A stretch of DNA of 64,000 nucleotides from Danxiaibacter sp048498555 (GTDB lineage Bacteria > Bacteroidota > Bacteroidia > Chitinophagales > Chitinophagaceae): the NCBI GenBank assembly GCA_048498555.1, contig JBEHXT010000016.1, positions 62,001 through 126,000 on the forward strand. The letters are read 5' to 3'. This document shows positions 27,013-36,284 of the stretch, one piece after another. The position numbers were made by a program, and so were the translations under genes. The notes under the pieces are model-generated. The model made no database searches, was not told where the DNA came from, and saw only the letters and a program-made list of their open reading frames with translations. Every line of letters starts with the position of its first letter. The stretch's first letter is position 1.

Positions 27013-27540
27013 TTAGAAATATCCATTGTTATTGGCAGATTTTTCCGGAACTGGCTCTGTCACCATCCAGTTTTCAGTGATCTTTCCGTTTTCAACTCTG
27101 AAGATTTCAACACGCGCAAATACCTTCCCGTTAGGCGCCTTGTCTTTTACAAAAAGCCATACTAAATCGCCATCTGCAGCAACTTGTTCAAACTCAACAG
27201 TTGTTTTTTCAATACTTTTTGCGGTCAGCATGGTTCTAAGCGCCATTTTGAGCCAATCCTTGCCATCTTTTAAAAGAGGATTATGCTGTTTCATATTATC
27301 AGCTACATATTTATCAACAGCCGTAGTGTCTTTATCACCCCAAAGTTGCTGGTAGAAGTCCTTGACGAGTTTTTTGTTGGCGTCCAGTTTTTGTTGTGCC
27401 ACTTCTGCGGCGCTGGTAGTAAGTGCGGCCGCCGTATCGTTTTTCGTCGCTCCGGATGTATCAGCGGCATTATTTGAGCAGGCGGTAAAAAAGACAGATG
27501 CCACTAGTGTTGTACAAAGCATTAGCTTAAATGATTTCAT
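27013..27540 (-). CDS. SnoaL-like (NTF2 fold) lipoprotein
   Basis: A 175-residue lipoprotein: the lipobox FFTAC places the lipidated Cys at 21. An Asn/Ala/Thr-rich linker to about 45 follows, then an NTF2/SnoaL-like domain (KKLVKDFYQQLWGDKDTTAVDKYVADN, QHNPLLKDGKD, EFEQVAADGDLVWLFVKD, FARVEIFRVENGKITENWMV). The pattern HNP...DG and the ENWMV ending are characteristic of the SnoaL-like polyketide-cyclase branch. Catalysis is uncertain; it may bind a small hydrophobic ligand at the outer membrane or in the periplasm. ATG start. Confidence 0.85.
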   Translation of the reverse strand: MKSFKLMLCTTLVASVFFTACSNNAADTSGATKNDTAAALTTSAAEVAQQKLDANKKLVKDFYQQLWGDKDTTAVDKYVADNMKQHNPLLKDGKDWLKMALRTMLTAKSIEKTTVEFEQVAADGDLVWLFVKDKAPNGKVFARVEIFRVENGKITENWMVTEPVPEKSANNNGYF

Positions 27541-27857
27541 TGCTATTGATTTTAGAGTGGATAATTTCTATTATAACAAAATACTAAAAACTTTGATTGT
27601 TTTTTTAATATGTAACCGTAAAATAGAGGCAGATATGCATGATTTTAGACGAAGGGTTGAGGCGTGAGGCATGAGGTTTGAGGAGAAAAATCAAAAGTAA
27701 AAAGTCAACCGGCAAAGGGTGAAGGGCTAGAAATCATACGATCGAAAAACTATATCAGGAAATCATTCAAATTTAACAGTGGCTTTTTACGATAGGATTA
27801 AATACTGTACTTTGTTACTTCAACTGACAGCTCATAGCTCACAGCTAAACAACTTCC
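27541..27857. other. Intergenic region with repeated low-complexity motifs
   Basis: No gene. It contains GAGGCGTGAGGCATGAGG, AATCAAAAGTAAAAAGTCAA (related to the 12459 repeat) and CAGCTCATAGCTCACAGC. These look like dispersed intergenic elements. Confidence 0.5.
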
Positions 27858-28535
27858 ATGAAAAAAGCAATCTTACTTGGGGCCAGTGGCTTTATCGGGT
27901 CTTTTCTTTTGCAGGATTTATTGAATGATCCGGGCTATGAACGGATTATTGTCATAGTACGCAAGCCGCTGAATGTTGCGCATCCCAAACTTGAGCAGCT
28001 TATTGGTGATTTTGCCAGTTTACCAGAACTGAGGCATCAGCTTATTGCCGATGAGATTTTCATTTCTATCGGCACTACCAAAAGCAAAACGCCTGACGAA
28101 AAAAAGTATTACGAAATAGACCACGACTATCCGGTGCTTGCAGCTATGATAGCCAAAAAAAATGGGGCAAAGACAATATTTCTTGTTTCGGCAGTTGGTG
28201 CAAATGCCGGCTCGAAAGTTTTTTATATCAGGACGAAAGGAGAAACCGAGCGTGAAATCATCACACTAAATTATGAGCACACACACATCTTCCGGCCTTC
28301 AATGCTGATGGGCGAACGAACGAATGAAAAACGGCCTTTGGAAAAATTCCTCATTCGCGTTTTCACTATTATTAATCCATTATTCATGGGCAGCCTAAAG
28401 AAATACAGGGGCATAAAAGGGCAGGATGTGGCAAAAGCTATGATCAACGCAGCAAAAAAAGATTCCGGTAAGGTGCAGATATACGAATGGGAAGAAATGA
28501 AGCAACTAATATTGCATCCACCCCCTTCCCATTAA
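27858..28535 (+). CDS. NAD(P)-binding atypical SDR (HTATIP2-like)
   Basis: A 225-residue Rossmann-fold protein with the atypical-SDR nucleotide motif GASGFIGSFL near the N-terminus, a FISIGTTKSKTP block, VSAVGANAGSKVFYIRTKGETEREI (the YxxxK-like segment), and FRPSMLMGER. This arrangement matches the HTATIP2/YbjT group of NAD(P)H-binding proteins, which are often oxidoreductases or redox sensors with unknown substrates. It stands alone between a repeat-rich leader and the converging sulfatase gene, whose end lies only 22 bases from its stop. ATG start. Confidence 0.88.
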   Translation: MKKAILLGASGFIGSFLLQDLLNDPGYERIIVIVRKPLNVAHPKLEQLIGDFASLPELRHQLIADEIFISIGTTKSKTPDEKKYYEIDHDYPVLAAMIAKKNGAKTIFLVSAVGANAGSKVFYIRTKGETEREIITLNYEHTHIFRPSMLMGERTNEKRPLEKFLIRVFTIINPLFMGSLKKYRGIKGQDVAKAMINAAKKDSGKVQIYEWEEMKQLILHPPPSH

Positions 28536-28557
28536 TAAATAATCCTACAGAAAAAAA

Positions 28558-30246
28558 TTATTTCTTCGGTACTACATTATTTTTTCCGGCCCAGGTTAAC
28601 CACATATCACCCAGCTCTTTTACTTTGCCGGGATGGTTTGACGCAAGGTCATTAATTTCTGACGGATCGTTTACAATATCATACAAGTGCCATTGCTCAT
28701 TGTTTTTTGCCACTAATTTCCAGTTTTGATAACGCACATATTTCGCGCCGAAGTGTTCATTAAAAAGCGCCTCATGGCCAGTCAACTTTTTACCCTGCAA
28801 CACCGGTAGAAAGCTGATGCCTTGCATAGCTTTTATTTTGTGGCCATCGTAAACAGAAGGATATTCAGCGTTTCCCGCGTCTATAAAAGTTGGCATTACG
28901 TCCATTATATGGCACACATTTGTTACCATGCTGCCTTTCTTTAATGCAATGCCTTTTGGCCAATGAATGATAAACGGTGTGTGGATACCTCCTTCATAAG
29001 ATTGTTCTTTCCATAACCTGTACGGCGTATTTGCAACATTGGCCCAGTCGGGCCCAATTGAAGCGTAGGTATTTTCAGCGCCCGGCATCATTTCTTTTTT
29101 TGTAAGGTAATGAATGGTTTCGCCACTTCTTGTTTGGCCGGGCCTGTCAAACCCGGGACCATAATTAGCAGCATTTTCAGCGCTTGCACCATTATCGCTC
29201 AAAAAAATAATAATGGTATTATCCAGCTGGTTGGCTTCTTTCAACGCTTGAATTATCCGGCCAATACCCTGGTCCATCCTGTCAACCATGGCTGCATGTA
29301 CCGCCATCGCACGCGCATCCCAGGCACTATCCGCATTATCTTTCCATAAATTGTTGTTTTGTCTTGCAGGTAACTTCAGTTTGTTGGGATCTATCAGCCC
29401 TAAAGCCGCCATCTTTTTATAGCGCACTTCCCGAATGTTATCCCAGCCGGCTTTATAAGTATCCTTATATTTTTCAATCTCAGCTTCAGGCGCCATCAGC
29501 GGCCAGTGCGGGGCTGTTTGAGCAACGTATAGAAAGAACGGCCTGTCCTCTTTACTTAATTCTTTTATGTAAGCAACTGCTGTATCATTAATCGCATCTG
29601 TGTGATAATAATCCTTAGGCACATCTTTAATGGGCGTAGTGCCGCTAACAAGGCTGAAAGGATCAAAATAATCCACCACACCCCAAATGTTACCAAAGTA
29701 TTTTTCAAACCCTCTGTTTACAGGATACTGCTCTTTGGGAGAAAACAACGGATTATCCACCTGGTGTGCCAGCCACTTTAATTGCATCTCCGGCGTTTTT
29801 TCAACAACCGTATTAGATACATGCCATTTACCCGACATAGCGGTGTGGTACCCTGCCTGTTTTAAAACCTCTGCTATAGTTACAACGCTATCTGTAATAT
29901 GGCCCCTGTATCCAGGAAGATGCTTGTCTTCAGTCATTTCACCAATTCCAGCATTGTGGTTATAAACGCCGGTAAGCAGTGAAGCACGGCTTGGGCAGCA
30001 ACGTGAAGTGTTGTAGAAATTGGTAAAGCGAATACCGTCGTTGGCTAAAAAATCAATATTCGGCGTATGTATTTCACCGCCATAACAACCTACGTCTGAA
30101 AACCCAAGATCATCGGCCATGATCAAAACAATATTGGGGCGCCGATCACTTTTGTTGACAGATTGTTGGGCCTGAACATTGTTAGAAGATGATAAGGTTA
30201 GCGATAAAGATGCAATTCCAGCTATTCGGCAAAAGGTCCTGATCAT
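28558..30246 (-). CDS. Type I sulfatase (arylsulfatase-like), exported
   Basis: A 562-residue sulfatase with a signal peptide (ending VQAQ near 27). The N-terminal catalytic domain has the metal site NIVLIMADDLGF (D45, D46) and the formylglycine signature C83-C84-P85-S86-R87 followed by ASLLTG. Further conserved blocks are GKWHVS and FLSDNGASAENA. The Cys of CxPxR must be converted to formylglycine by an anaerobic sulfatase-maturating enzyme or FGE, and neither is encoded in the window. It removes sulfate esters from sugars or aryl compounds outside the cytoplasm; the substrate cannot be deduced. There is no SusC/D pair nearby, so it is not part of an obvious utilization locus. Confidence 0.93.
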   Translation of the reverse strand: MIRTFCRIAGIASLSLTLSSSNNVQAQQSVNKSDRRPNIVLIMADDLGFSDVGCYGGEIHTPNIDFLANDGIRFTNFYNTSRCCPSRASLLTGVYNHNAGIGEMTEDKHLPGYRGHITDSVVTIAEVLKQAGYHTAMSGKWHVSNTVVEKTPEMQLKWLAHQVDNPLFSPKEQYPVNRGFEKYFGNIWGVVDYFDPFSLVSGTTPIKDVPKDYYHTDAINDTAVAYIKELSKEDRPFFLYVAQTAPHWPLMAPEAEIEKYKDTYKAGWDNIREVRYKKMAALGLIDPNKLKLPARQNNNLWKDNADSAWDARAMAVHAAMVDRMDQGIGRIIQALKEANQLDNTIIIFLSDNGASAENAANYGPGFDRPGQTRSGETIHYLTKKEMMPGAENTYASIGPDWANVANTPYRLWKEQSYEGGIHTPFIIHWPKGIALKKGSMVTNVCHIMDVMPTFIDAGNAEYPSVYDGHKIKAMQGISFLPVLQGKKLTGHEALFNEHFGAKYVRYQNWKLVAKNNEQWHLYDIVNDPSEINDLASNHPGKVKELGDMWLTWAGKNNVVPKK

Positions 30247-30498
30247 AAATATATCCTTTGATTATATGGTGTTAGCTTATTACAATTACTGTGTGCGCTC
30301 AATAACTATTTAAAAGAGCGTCTATTTATTCAATTAGTCTGGCCAAGGGGGAGCTATCCTCAAATATAGATTTAAAAATCAATTGATTTAGGCAGTTAGT
30401 CATCGGTCAGATCCAATAGCGTTGAAAGCTGGCACGAACTTTTCGCGCTTCTTAAGATCCTAATTAAAATTCTCATTAAATTTTAGCTTTCCTATTGC

Positions 30499-30540
30499 GC
30501 AACCGAACGATTGCGTATATATTTGCAATCGAACAGTTGC
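30499..30540. promoter_or_regulatory. Inverted repeat over a -7 element, probable ArsR operator
   Basis: Left arm 30499-30514 and right arm 30525-30540 match at 13 of 16 positions as reverse complements (GCAAC...CGATTGC). The 10-base centre and the start of the right arm contain TATATTTG (30518-30525), which fits the Bacteroidota -7 consensus TAnnTTTG. It lies 17 bases upstream of the ArsR-type gene, so autorepression by occlusion of the promoter is likely. Confidence 0.72.
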
Positions 30541-30556
30541 AGAATAAAAAGATTGT

Positions 30557-30886
30557 TTGCGAAGGGATATTTTCCAGGCGATTGCTGATCCTACCAGGCG
30601 AATGATCTTAAGCCTGATAGCGTTACAGGCGATGACTCCTAATAACATTGCCGAACATTTTGATACCAGTCGTCAGGCTGTGTCTAAACACTTACAAATT
30701 CTCGCTGAATGTAAGCTCCTTGAGCTGCAACAAGAGGGAAGGGAAATTTATTATCATTTCAATCCACAAAAAATGGAAGAGATATATAAGTGGCTCGAAC
30801 AATTCAGGCGGTTATGGGAAAAACGCCTTGACAGATTAGACAATGTATTAACTCAAATAAAATCAAAACACAATGAGAGACCTTAA
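30557..30886 (+). CDS. ArsR-family transcriptional regulator
   Basis: A 109-residue winged-helix repressor of the ArsR type that lacks a Cys metal site and is commonly paired with SRPBCC genes. It opens RRDIFQAIADPTRRMIL; the recognition helix is DTSRQAVSKHLQIL, and the wing contains GREIYYHF. The start is TTG because an in-frame stop lies four codons upstream and no other start fits the family N-terminus. It overlaps the SRPBCC-VOC gene by 14 bases if that gene starts at 30873. An inverted repeat covering the promoter lies just upstream, so it probably represses this two-gene operon until a ligand binds. Confidence 0.92.
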   Translation: MRRDIFQAIADPTRRMILSLIALQAMTPNNIAEHFDTSRQAVSKHLQILAECKLLELQQEGREIYYHFNPQKMEEIYKWLEQFRRLWEKRLDRLDNVLTQIKSKHNERP

Positions 30887-31844
30887 TAAGATGGAAGTCA
30901 AAAAAGACTTATCCAACAAGAAGCTTGTTATTGAAAGAAATTTTGAGGCATCGCCTGAACATGTCTGGATGGCCTGGACGCAACCAGAATATCTTGACCA
31001 ATGGTGGGCACCTTTACCGTGGAAAGCCGAAACCAAGAGTATGGACTTTAAAGAAGGTGGACGCTGGTTATATGCCATGGTTGGCCCTGATGATTCGAGG
31101 CAATGGTGCAATGTTGATTATACACGTATTGAGGATCAGAAAAGTTTTGAAACGGTGGGCGGATTTTGCGATGAGAATGGCAATGAAAATACCGAAATGC
31201 CTGTAATGAGATGGAAGTTGCAGTTTAATGAAAGTTCGACGGGCACAAAAGTTACCATAGAAGTAACCTTTGATAGTGTTGCAGACCTTCAAAAGATTGT
31301 TGAAATGGGCTTCCAGGAAGGATTTGCTTCTGCAATGGGCAACCTGGATCACTATTTCAGCACGCACTTCAAGCTTCGCAAAGACGCGAAAACAAGCACC
31401 GCCACAAGAGTTACAACCTATTTGAACTTTAATGGTAAAACTGAAGAGGCATTTAACTTTTATAAGAAAGTGTTTCGCGGCGAGTTCTCTGGTATTGGAT
31501 TGCAAAGGTTTGGGGATATTGAACTGCCTGCTAATATTCCGCCATTGAGTGATGTAGATAAAAAGCTGATCATTCACGCTGAGTTAACCATTTTAGGGGG
31601 ACATGTTTTAATGGCAACGGATGCGCCGGAAAGCATGGGCTTTAAATTGCAGAAGGGGAACAACATGCACATTAACCTGGAACCCGAATCAAGAGAAGAA
31701 GCCAAGAGATTGTTTGACGAATTATCCGAAGGAGGCAATGTAACCATGCCGTTGGAAGATATGTTCTGGGGCGCATATTTCGGTGAATTCTCCGACAAAT
31801 ACGGCATTAACTGGATGGTTAATTACCAGGAGAAGAATAGCTGA
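30873..31844 (+). CDS. SRPBCC (AHSA1-like) plus VOC (PhnB-like) fusion protein
   Basis: Two ligand-binding folds are joined in one 323-residue protein. Residues about 15-165 are an AHSA1-type SRPBCC domain (FEASPEHVWMAWTQPEYLDQWWAP, EGGRWLYAMVGPD, SVADLQKIVEMGFQEGFASAMGNL). From about 178 a PhnB-like VOC domain follows (VTTYLNFNGKTEEAFNFYKKVF, GGHVLMATDAP, AKRLFDELSEGG, WGAYFGEFSDKYGINWMV). These families are usually separate genes, often side by side under one ArsR regulator; here they are fused. Function is unknown, perhaps small-molecule or antibiotic binding. ATG 30891, five bases after the ArsR stop, is an alternative start. Confidence 0.88.
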   Translation: MRDLNKMEVKKDLSNKKLVIERNFEASPEHVWMAWTQPEYLDQWWAPLPWKAETKSMDFKEGGRWLYAMVGPDDSRQWCNVDYTRIEDQKSFETVGGFCDENGNENTEMPVMRWKLQFNESSTGTKVTIEVTFDSVADLQKIVEMGFQEGFASAMGNLDHYFSTHFKLRKDAKTSTATRVTTYLNFNGKTEEAFNFYKKVFRGEFSGIGLQRFGDIELPANIPPLSDVDKKLIIHAELTILGGHVLMATDAPESMGFKLQKGNNMHINLEPESREEAKRLFDELSEGGNVTMPLEDMFWGAYFGEFSDKYGINWMVNYQEKNS

Positions 31845-31845
31845 T

Positions 31846-32350
31846 TTTTTTTGAACCATATAAGGCATATAAGGACATATAAGCGCTGATCAACGAAAAA
31901 CTGCACGCACTAGTACGGTTTATGTGGTTCATTTTTTTGTTTGCGTCTTTAGATTTTTTGAACCATATAAGGCATATAAGGACATATAAGCGCTGATCAC
32001 CGAAAAACTGCACGCACTAGTACGCTTTGTGTGGTTCAATTTTTTGTTTGCGTCTTTAGATTTTTTGAACCATATAAGGAATATAAGAGCTGATCAACGA
32101 AAAACTGCACGCACTTGTACGCTTTGTGTGGTTCATTTTTTTGTTTGCTTGTGTAGATTTTTAAACCATTTAAGGCATACAAGAAAATATAAGAATTGAC
32201 CGATGGAAGCTTATATGCTCTTATATGCCTTATATGGTTCAATTTTTTATTTACTCTTTAGATTTTTAACCATTTAAGGTATATACGAAAATATAAGAGT
32301 TGACCGATGAAAACTTACATGGTCTTATATGCCTTATATGGTTCAATATT
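31846..32350. repeat. Five-unit tandem palindromic repeat array
   Basis: Units begin near 31853, 31960, 32067, 32163 and 32268 (periods about 107, 107, 96 and 105). Each opens GAACCATATAAGGCATATAAG or a variant and closes with its complement, most clearly in the last two units (CTTATATGCCTTATATGGTTC). Each is bounded by T-runs, so every unit could fold into a long hairpin. Units 1-3 share the middle CGAAAAACTGCACGCACT. There is no spacer diversity or 30-base direct repeat as in CRISPR. It sits between converging genes. Confidence 0.85.
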
Positions 32351-32357
32351 TCTTGAT

Positions 32358-32834
32358 TTAATTTGTTTTATCCGGTGCGGCCTGTGTCATTTCCCTTAAT
32401 GTTAACCAACCTGTGGGGCTGCTTTTATCACGAACGTAAATCACCATTGAGCGCCCGCGGCCTATAGTCGGTTCTCCACCATTTTTAGGTGTTGATTTAA
32501 TAGCAAAGATGCTTACCTGTATGGCGGTTTCTCCATTGAATACAGTACTTTCCACCGTGTTTTCCACAAACTCCACTTTGGTGTTTTTAAACCATTCAAC
32601 CAGTCCTTTCTTCAAAGCGGCGCGCCCGACAACAACATTATTTCCTCCAAAATATTTAATCACTTGTGGATGATGTAAACTTGCGACCAAAGCTGCATCG
32701 CCTTTGGCAAAAGCGTCTGTTAGTGCTGCAATGTTTTTATCAAATGATTGTCTGAGTGCAATTGAATCATTAGAATCCTGCGCATTTAAATGCATGGCAA
32801 TTAGTATGCACAGAAATGAAAATACTGTCTTCAT
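32358..32834 (-). CDS. NTF2-like (DUF4440-type) secreted protein
   Basis: A 158-residue exported protein. Starting at the ATG complementary to 32832-32834 gives a signal peptide MKTVFSFLCILIAMHLNAQ; the longer frame to 32891 adds 19 residues of no clear value. The mature part is an NTF2-like cone: FDKNIAALTDAFAKGDAALVASLHHPQVIKYFGGNNVVVGRAALKKGL, then strands VEFVENTVESTVFNGETAIQVSIFAIK, and ending SPTGWLTLREMTQ. DUF4440/SnoaL-type proteins often carry no proven activity. Monocistronic and leftward; the tandem repeat array starts 7 bases after its stop. Confidence 0.8.
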   Translation of the reverse strand: MKTVFSFLCILIAMHLNAQDSNDSIALRQSFDKNIAALTDAFAKGDAALVASLHHPQVIKYFGGNNVVVGRAALKKGLVEWFKNTKVEFVENTVESTVFNGETAIQVSIFAIKSTPKNGGEPTIGRGRSMVIYVRDKSSPTGWLTLREMTQAAPDKTN

Positions 32835-33596
32835 CTTTATTGCTTTTAATAAGTTGTTGTGATATATGAATAACAGCAAGAGCGCTAACAATATAAAGTT
32901 GGTGAAGCATAAATGGAAGCTATCGGGGAGCGATTTTTTACAAGAGAATGGACGTTTTTCTTTGCTTTCGCCCTTAGAGAGATTACCGCCTTTGCACTTT
33001 ATTCATAGGGCGTTGCCCATGCTGATGCTTTGACGCCCTCAGCGTCATGCGAAGGTCTTATTGGCCTACAGTGTTATGCCAAGCCTAAAGGCCTCGTATA
33101 CTTACTCTATTGCTTAAGCGATTTATATCGAAAACCTAGTGGCCTAAGACTAATCAATCAGCGAGCGTTGCAATTCCGCGAAGCGGATAAATTATATGTT
33201 GTTATTGCCTTATATGGTTCAAAAGCCTTCGATCCGCGGAGCTCCGAAGACTTACTCTATTGGTTGCCGCGATCGGTTTTAAAATCGCCGAAGGCGGTAG
33301 AGTAAGAACTGCCTAACCCAGAGGGTCCGCAGAGTTCGCCATCAATTTGTTTTTTGCTAGCGCCCTTTCAGGGCATGACATACATTTGCGATTTTCCCAG
33401 GGCGTTGCCCCGGGCTAGTGCTATGAGGCCTTCAGCCTCAGTCAAAGTAAAGTCTCGCTATATTTTACGGCAGGCATTTAATGCGAGCAACCCTTATATT
33501 TTCACGAGCTGGCGTTGAATGCTGGCAAATCTTATATGACCTTATATGCCTTATATGATTCAAAAAACTTCGCTTCGGTCAGCTTTGCGTCATCTC
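32835..33596. other. Repeat-dense intergenic region
   Basis: No gene is supported. It contains two versions of an AGGGCGTTGCCC-centred palindromic element (about 33005-33047 and 33397-33441). It also has CTTACTCTA/TAGAGTAAG arms (about 33251 and 33296) enclosing a GC-rich hairpin, and GCCTTATATGGTTC-type fragments at about 33207 and 33531-33566. Short frames in this region are made of these repeats. Confidence 0.65.
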
Positions 33597-33632
33597 AAAA
33601 AAAAGAGTAAGCTGACATGGCTTACTCTTTTC
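33597..33632 (-). terminator. Terminator downstream of the FtsX-type permease
   Basis: A-rich AAAAGAGTAAGC (33601-33612) pairs with GCTTACTCTTTT (33620-33631) around TGACATG. The stem lies 17 bases beyond the end of the leftward permease gene. Confidence 0.88.
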
Positions 33633-33648
33633 TAAACTTCTTACACTT

Positions 33649-36015
33649 TTATTCATCTTTCAAATGCTTCGCCGGGTTGCTTAGTGCCGCTTTAAACGAT
33701 TGAAAGCTGATTGTGATAATTGTGATTAACATAATTGAAATACCTGCTATAATAAAAATGCTGTAGTTAACAGAAATCCGGTAGGCGAAACCCTTCAGCC
33801 ACTGATTGACTGCCCACCATGAAATAGGAAATGCCAATAAAATGGCAATCAGCACAAGTTTTAAAAAGTCGGTAGACAACATCATCACAATGTGATTTGT
33901 TGTTGCGCCGATTACTTTGCGAATACTTATCTCTTTCTGTCTTCTCTGTGCTGTAAACGCCGCAAGTCCAAATAATCCAAGGCAGGAGATCAGAATGGCA
34001 AGTCCTGCAAAATATCTTGACAACACAGAAACGCGTTGCTCGGCAACATAAAGTCGTTGGAAGTCTTCATCAAGAAACTTATAATCGAAATCGATACCCG
34101 GATTAAATGCGCCGTTGAGTTTTTGAATAGCAGCAATAGTTTCCTTTTCAGCTCCGTGTTTAATACGGATAGCAAATCTGTAAGCTTCGGGGTCCAATCT
34201 GAAAAATGCTGGCCCAATGTCTTTATGCAACGATTCAAAATTGAAATTTTTCACTACACCGATGATGTGTCTTTGCTCGCCCCAGATGGTTACCTGTTTA
34301 CCAATAGGGTTCTTCATTCCCATATACTTAACCGCAGCTTCGTTAAACATAACAGCGAGCGTATCCGAACCGAAGTCCCGTGAGAATTCGCGGCCCTCGG
34401 TTAAAGTCATGCCCATTGTGGAAATCAATCCATAGTCCATGGGAATTATTTCAAATTCCGTTTTATCCTGCGGATCTCTTCCCGGCCACTTCACGCCGTA
34501 AGTTCCGCCGTTATGCCCCATCAGGTTATGGCCAAGGCCAGAAGCAGAAACAACACCCGGAAGTTTTTTTATTTCATTTAAAAAAGCCACCTGTGTTGTT
34601 GAGTTTTCCAGCTTGCCTTCTTTGTTGATGACGATCAGGTTGTCCTTATTAAAGCCAAGATTTTTCGACTGAATGTATTTGATCTGTTTGTACACAACCA
34701 AAACAGAAACGATAAGGAATACTGATAAGGTAAATTGAAACACGACCAAACCCTTACGCGCAAATACCTCGCCGATAGCGTTCTGCAGTTTCCCTTTTAA
34801 TATCAATCCCGGTTTTAACCCGGAAAGATAGAGTGCCGGATAGCTGCCGGCCACAAGGCCGGTAAAAATGGTAATGCCCGCAATTGATGCAATAAGCCTT
34901 CCATCTAAATGAAACGTCAGCTGCTTGCCGGTAATATGATTAAAAGAAGGCATGATCAGTTGAACGAGTGCAAGAGCCAGTAGCGCGGAGCAGGTAGTAA
35001 TGATCATAGACTCGCCCAGGTATTGAATAATAAGACTGCCCCTGCGTGCACCAACAACTTTTTTGATGCCCACTTCTTTGGTTCTTTTTGCGGCTTTTGC
35101 AGTTGACAGGTTCATAAAGTTGATGCATGCTATCACGACAATGAAAATCGCGATGATAGAAAAAAGGCGTACATACTCAATACGGCCACCAGATACAACA
35201 CCGTTTTCATATTCGCCGTAGAGATACTGGTTGGAATACCGCGTAATAAATGGTGTGCGATGCGTAATTTCTCCGTTGGATACTTTTTTTATAAAACCTG
35301 CTATTTTTTTATTAAAAGCGGTAGGGTCGCTTCCTGGTTTAAGTGTCAGGAAAGTAAGAACGCCCGTATTTCCCCAACTTGAAATCGATTGCTGTTTTTT
35401 GAGGATTGGTTCAAGAGGCATAACAAAATCAAACTGGTCAGATGAATGCACTCCAGGCGCTTTAAAGACTCCTGAAACAAAGTAATGTTCGTCATTTTGG
35501 CCATCAACAGGTTTTCCTATAGATGCAGCTTGGCTTCCGAACAGTTTTTTTGCAAGTTCATCGGAAATAACTATCGCATTAGCATCTTCCAGTATCTTGC
35601 TTTTATTGCCAGTTAAGATGGGATAAGTAAAAACATTGAAAAAGTCTTTGCTGACATACCTTCCGGTAGAGCGAATTTTACGGCTACCGTTTGCAGATAA
35701 TGTAACGTCGCCAAAATAGCGGACGGTTACAGCATTGTCCACTTCCGGAAAATCTTTTACCAGCGCTTCGGCTGTTGGCCCGGAGGTACTTGATGCGGTC
35801 CATATACCACCTGACTTTATCCTGTTCTCACGAACCATGTAAAGTCGCTCGTCCTTTTCGTGAAACCTGTCCATCTTCAGTTCATCATCCACCCAGATGA
35901 AAATCAGGATTGCACAGGTGAGCCCGGTTGAAAGTCCAACGAGATTCAGGATTGCAGATAACCGGTCTTTAAGCAGGTAGCGCCAGGTGATTCGGAAGTT
36001 GATATTATTTAGCAT
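33649..36015 (-). CDS. FtsX/MacB-type ABC transporter permease
   Basis: A 788-residue inner-membrane protein with the duplicated architecture of Bacteroidota MacB-like permeases. It has an N-terminal helix (ILNLVGLSTGLTCAILIFIWV), a periplasmic MacB_PCD domain to about 275, and a three-helix FtsX unit (about 285-405, including AKAAKRTKEVGIKKVVGARRG). A second PCD and a second FtsX unit follow (QRRQKEISIRKVIGAT near 690). The conserved KEI(G/S)I(R/K)KV(V/I)GA repeats are the transmission helices that contact the ATPase. No ATP-binding subunit is encoded in the window, so the partner must be elsewhere. Likely substrates are lipoproteins, peptides or antibiotics. Confidence 0.92.
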   Translation of the reverse strand: MLNNINFRITWRYLLKDRLSAILNLVGLSTGLTCAILIFIWVDDELKMDRFHEKDERLYMVRENRIKSGGIWTASSTSGPTAEALVKDFPEVDNAVTVRYFGDVTLSANGSRKIRSTGRYVSKDFFNVFTYPILTGNKSKILEDANAIVISDELAKKLFGSQAASIGKPVDGQNDEHYFVSGVFKAPGVHSSDQFDFVMPLEPILKKQQSISSWGNTGVLTFLTLKPGSDPTAFNKKIAGFIKKVSNGEITHRTPFITRYSNQYLYGEYENGVVSGGRIEYVRLFSIIAIFIVVIACINFMNLSTAKAAKRTKEVGIKKVVGARRGSLIIQYLGESMIITTCSALLALALVQLIMPSFNHITGKQLTFHLDGRLIASIAGITIFTGLVAGSYPALYLSGLKPGLILKGKLQNAIGEVFARKGLVVFQFTLSVFLIVSVLVVYKQIKYIQSKNLGFNKDNLIVINKEGKLENSTTQVAFLNEIKKLPGVVSASGLGHNLMGHNGGTYGVKWPGRDPQDKTEFEIIPMDYGLISTMGMTLTEGREFSRDFGSDTLAVMFNEAAVKYMGMKNPIGKQVTIWGEQRHIIGVVKNFNFESLHKDIGPAFFRLDPEAYRFAIRIKHGAEKETIAAIQKLNGAFNPGIDFDYKFLDEDFQRLYVAEQRVSVLSRYFAGLAILISCLGLFGLAAFTAQRRQKEISIRKVIGATTNHIVMMLSTDFLKLVLIAILLAFPISWWAVNQWLKGFAYRISVNYSIFIIAGISIMLITIITISFQSFKAALSNPAKHLKDE

Positions 36016-36284
36016 GGGTTCTGTTTGTGTACGGCTTGTCGCAACAATGAGGGTGCCAAAACGTATAACGACCGTACAGCACGACTTTTACAATCTTTTT
36101 ACCAATCTCATTGTCCGTTTTTGTTACACCTTTCGTTCGCAAGTGAACGGGAGTACATTGTTAGCTGCCCTAAAGCTTTTAGCTTGTCGGAAAGCGCTTT
36201 CGTCTCCAGATAAGATAAGAATGACATTTCGAAAGGCGATTAAGTAAGCCGGCAGAACCAGTGGAACCAGGGAGCGATTGCATC

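Noticed and set aside
31846..32350. CRISPR-like array
   Set aside because: Units are about 100 bases, internally palindromic and nearly identical throughout; there are no short direct repeats with unique spacers and no cas genes.
33030..33305. 91-residue rightward coding sequence
   Set aside because: Made of palindromic intergenic repeats; codon pattern and sequence do not resemble a protein.
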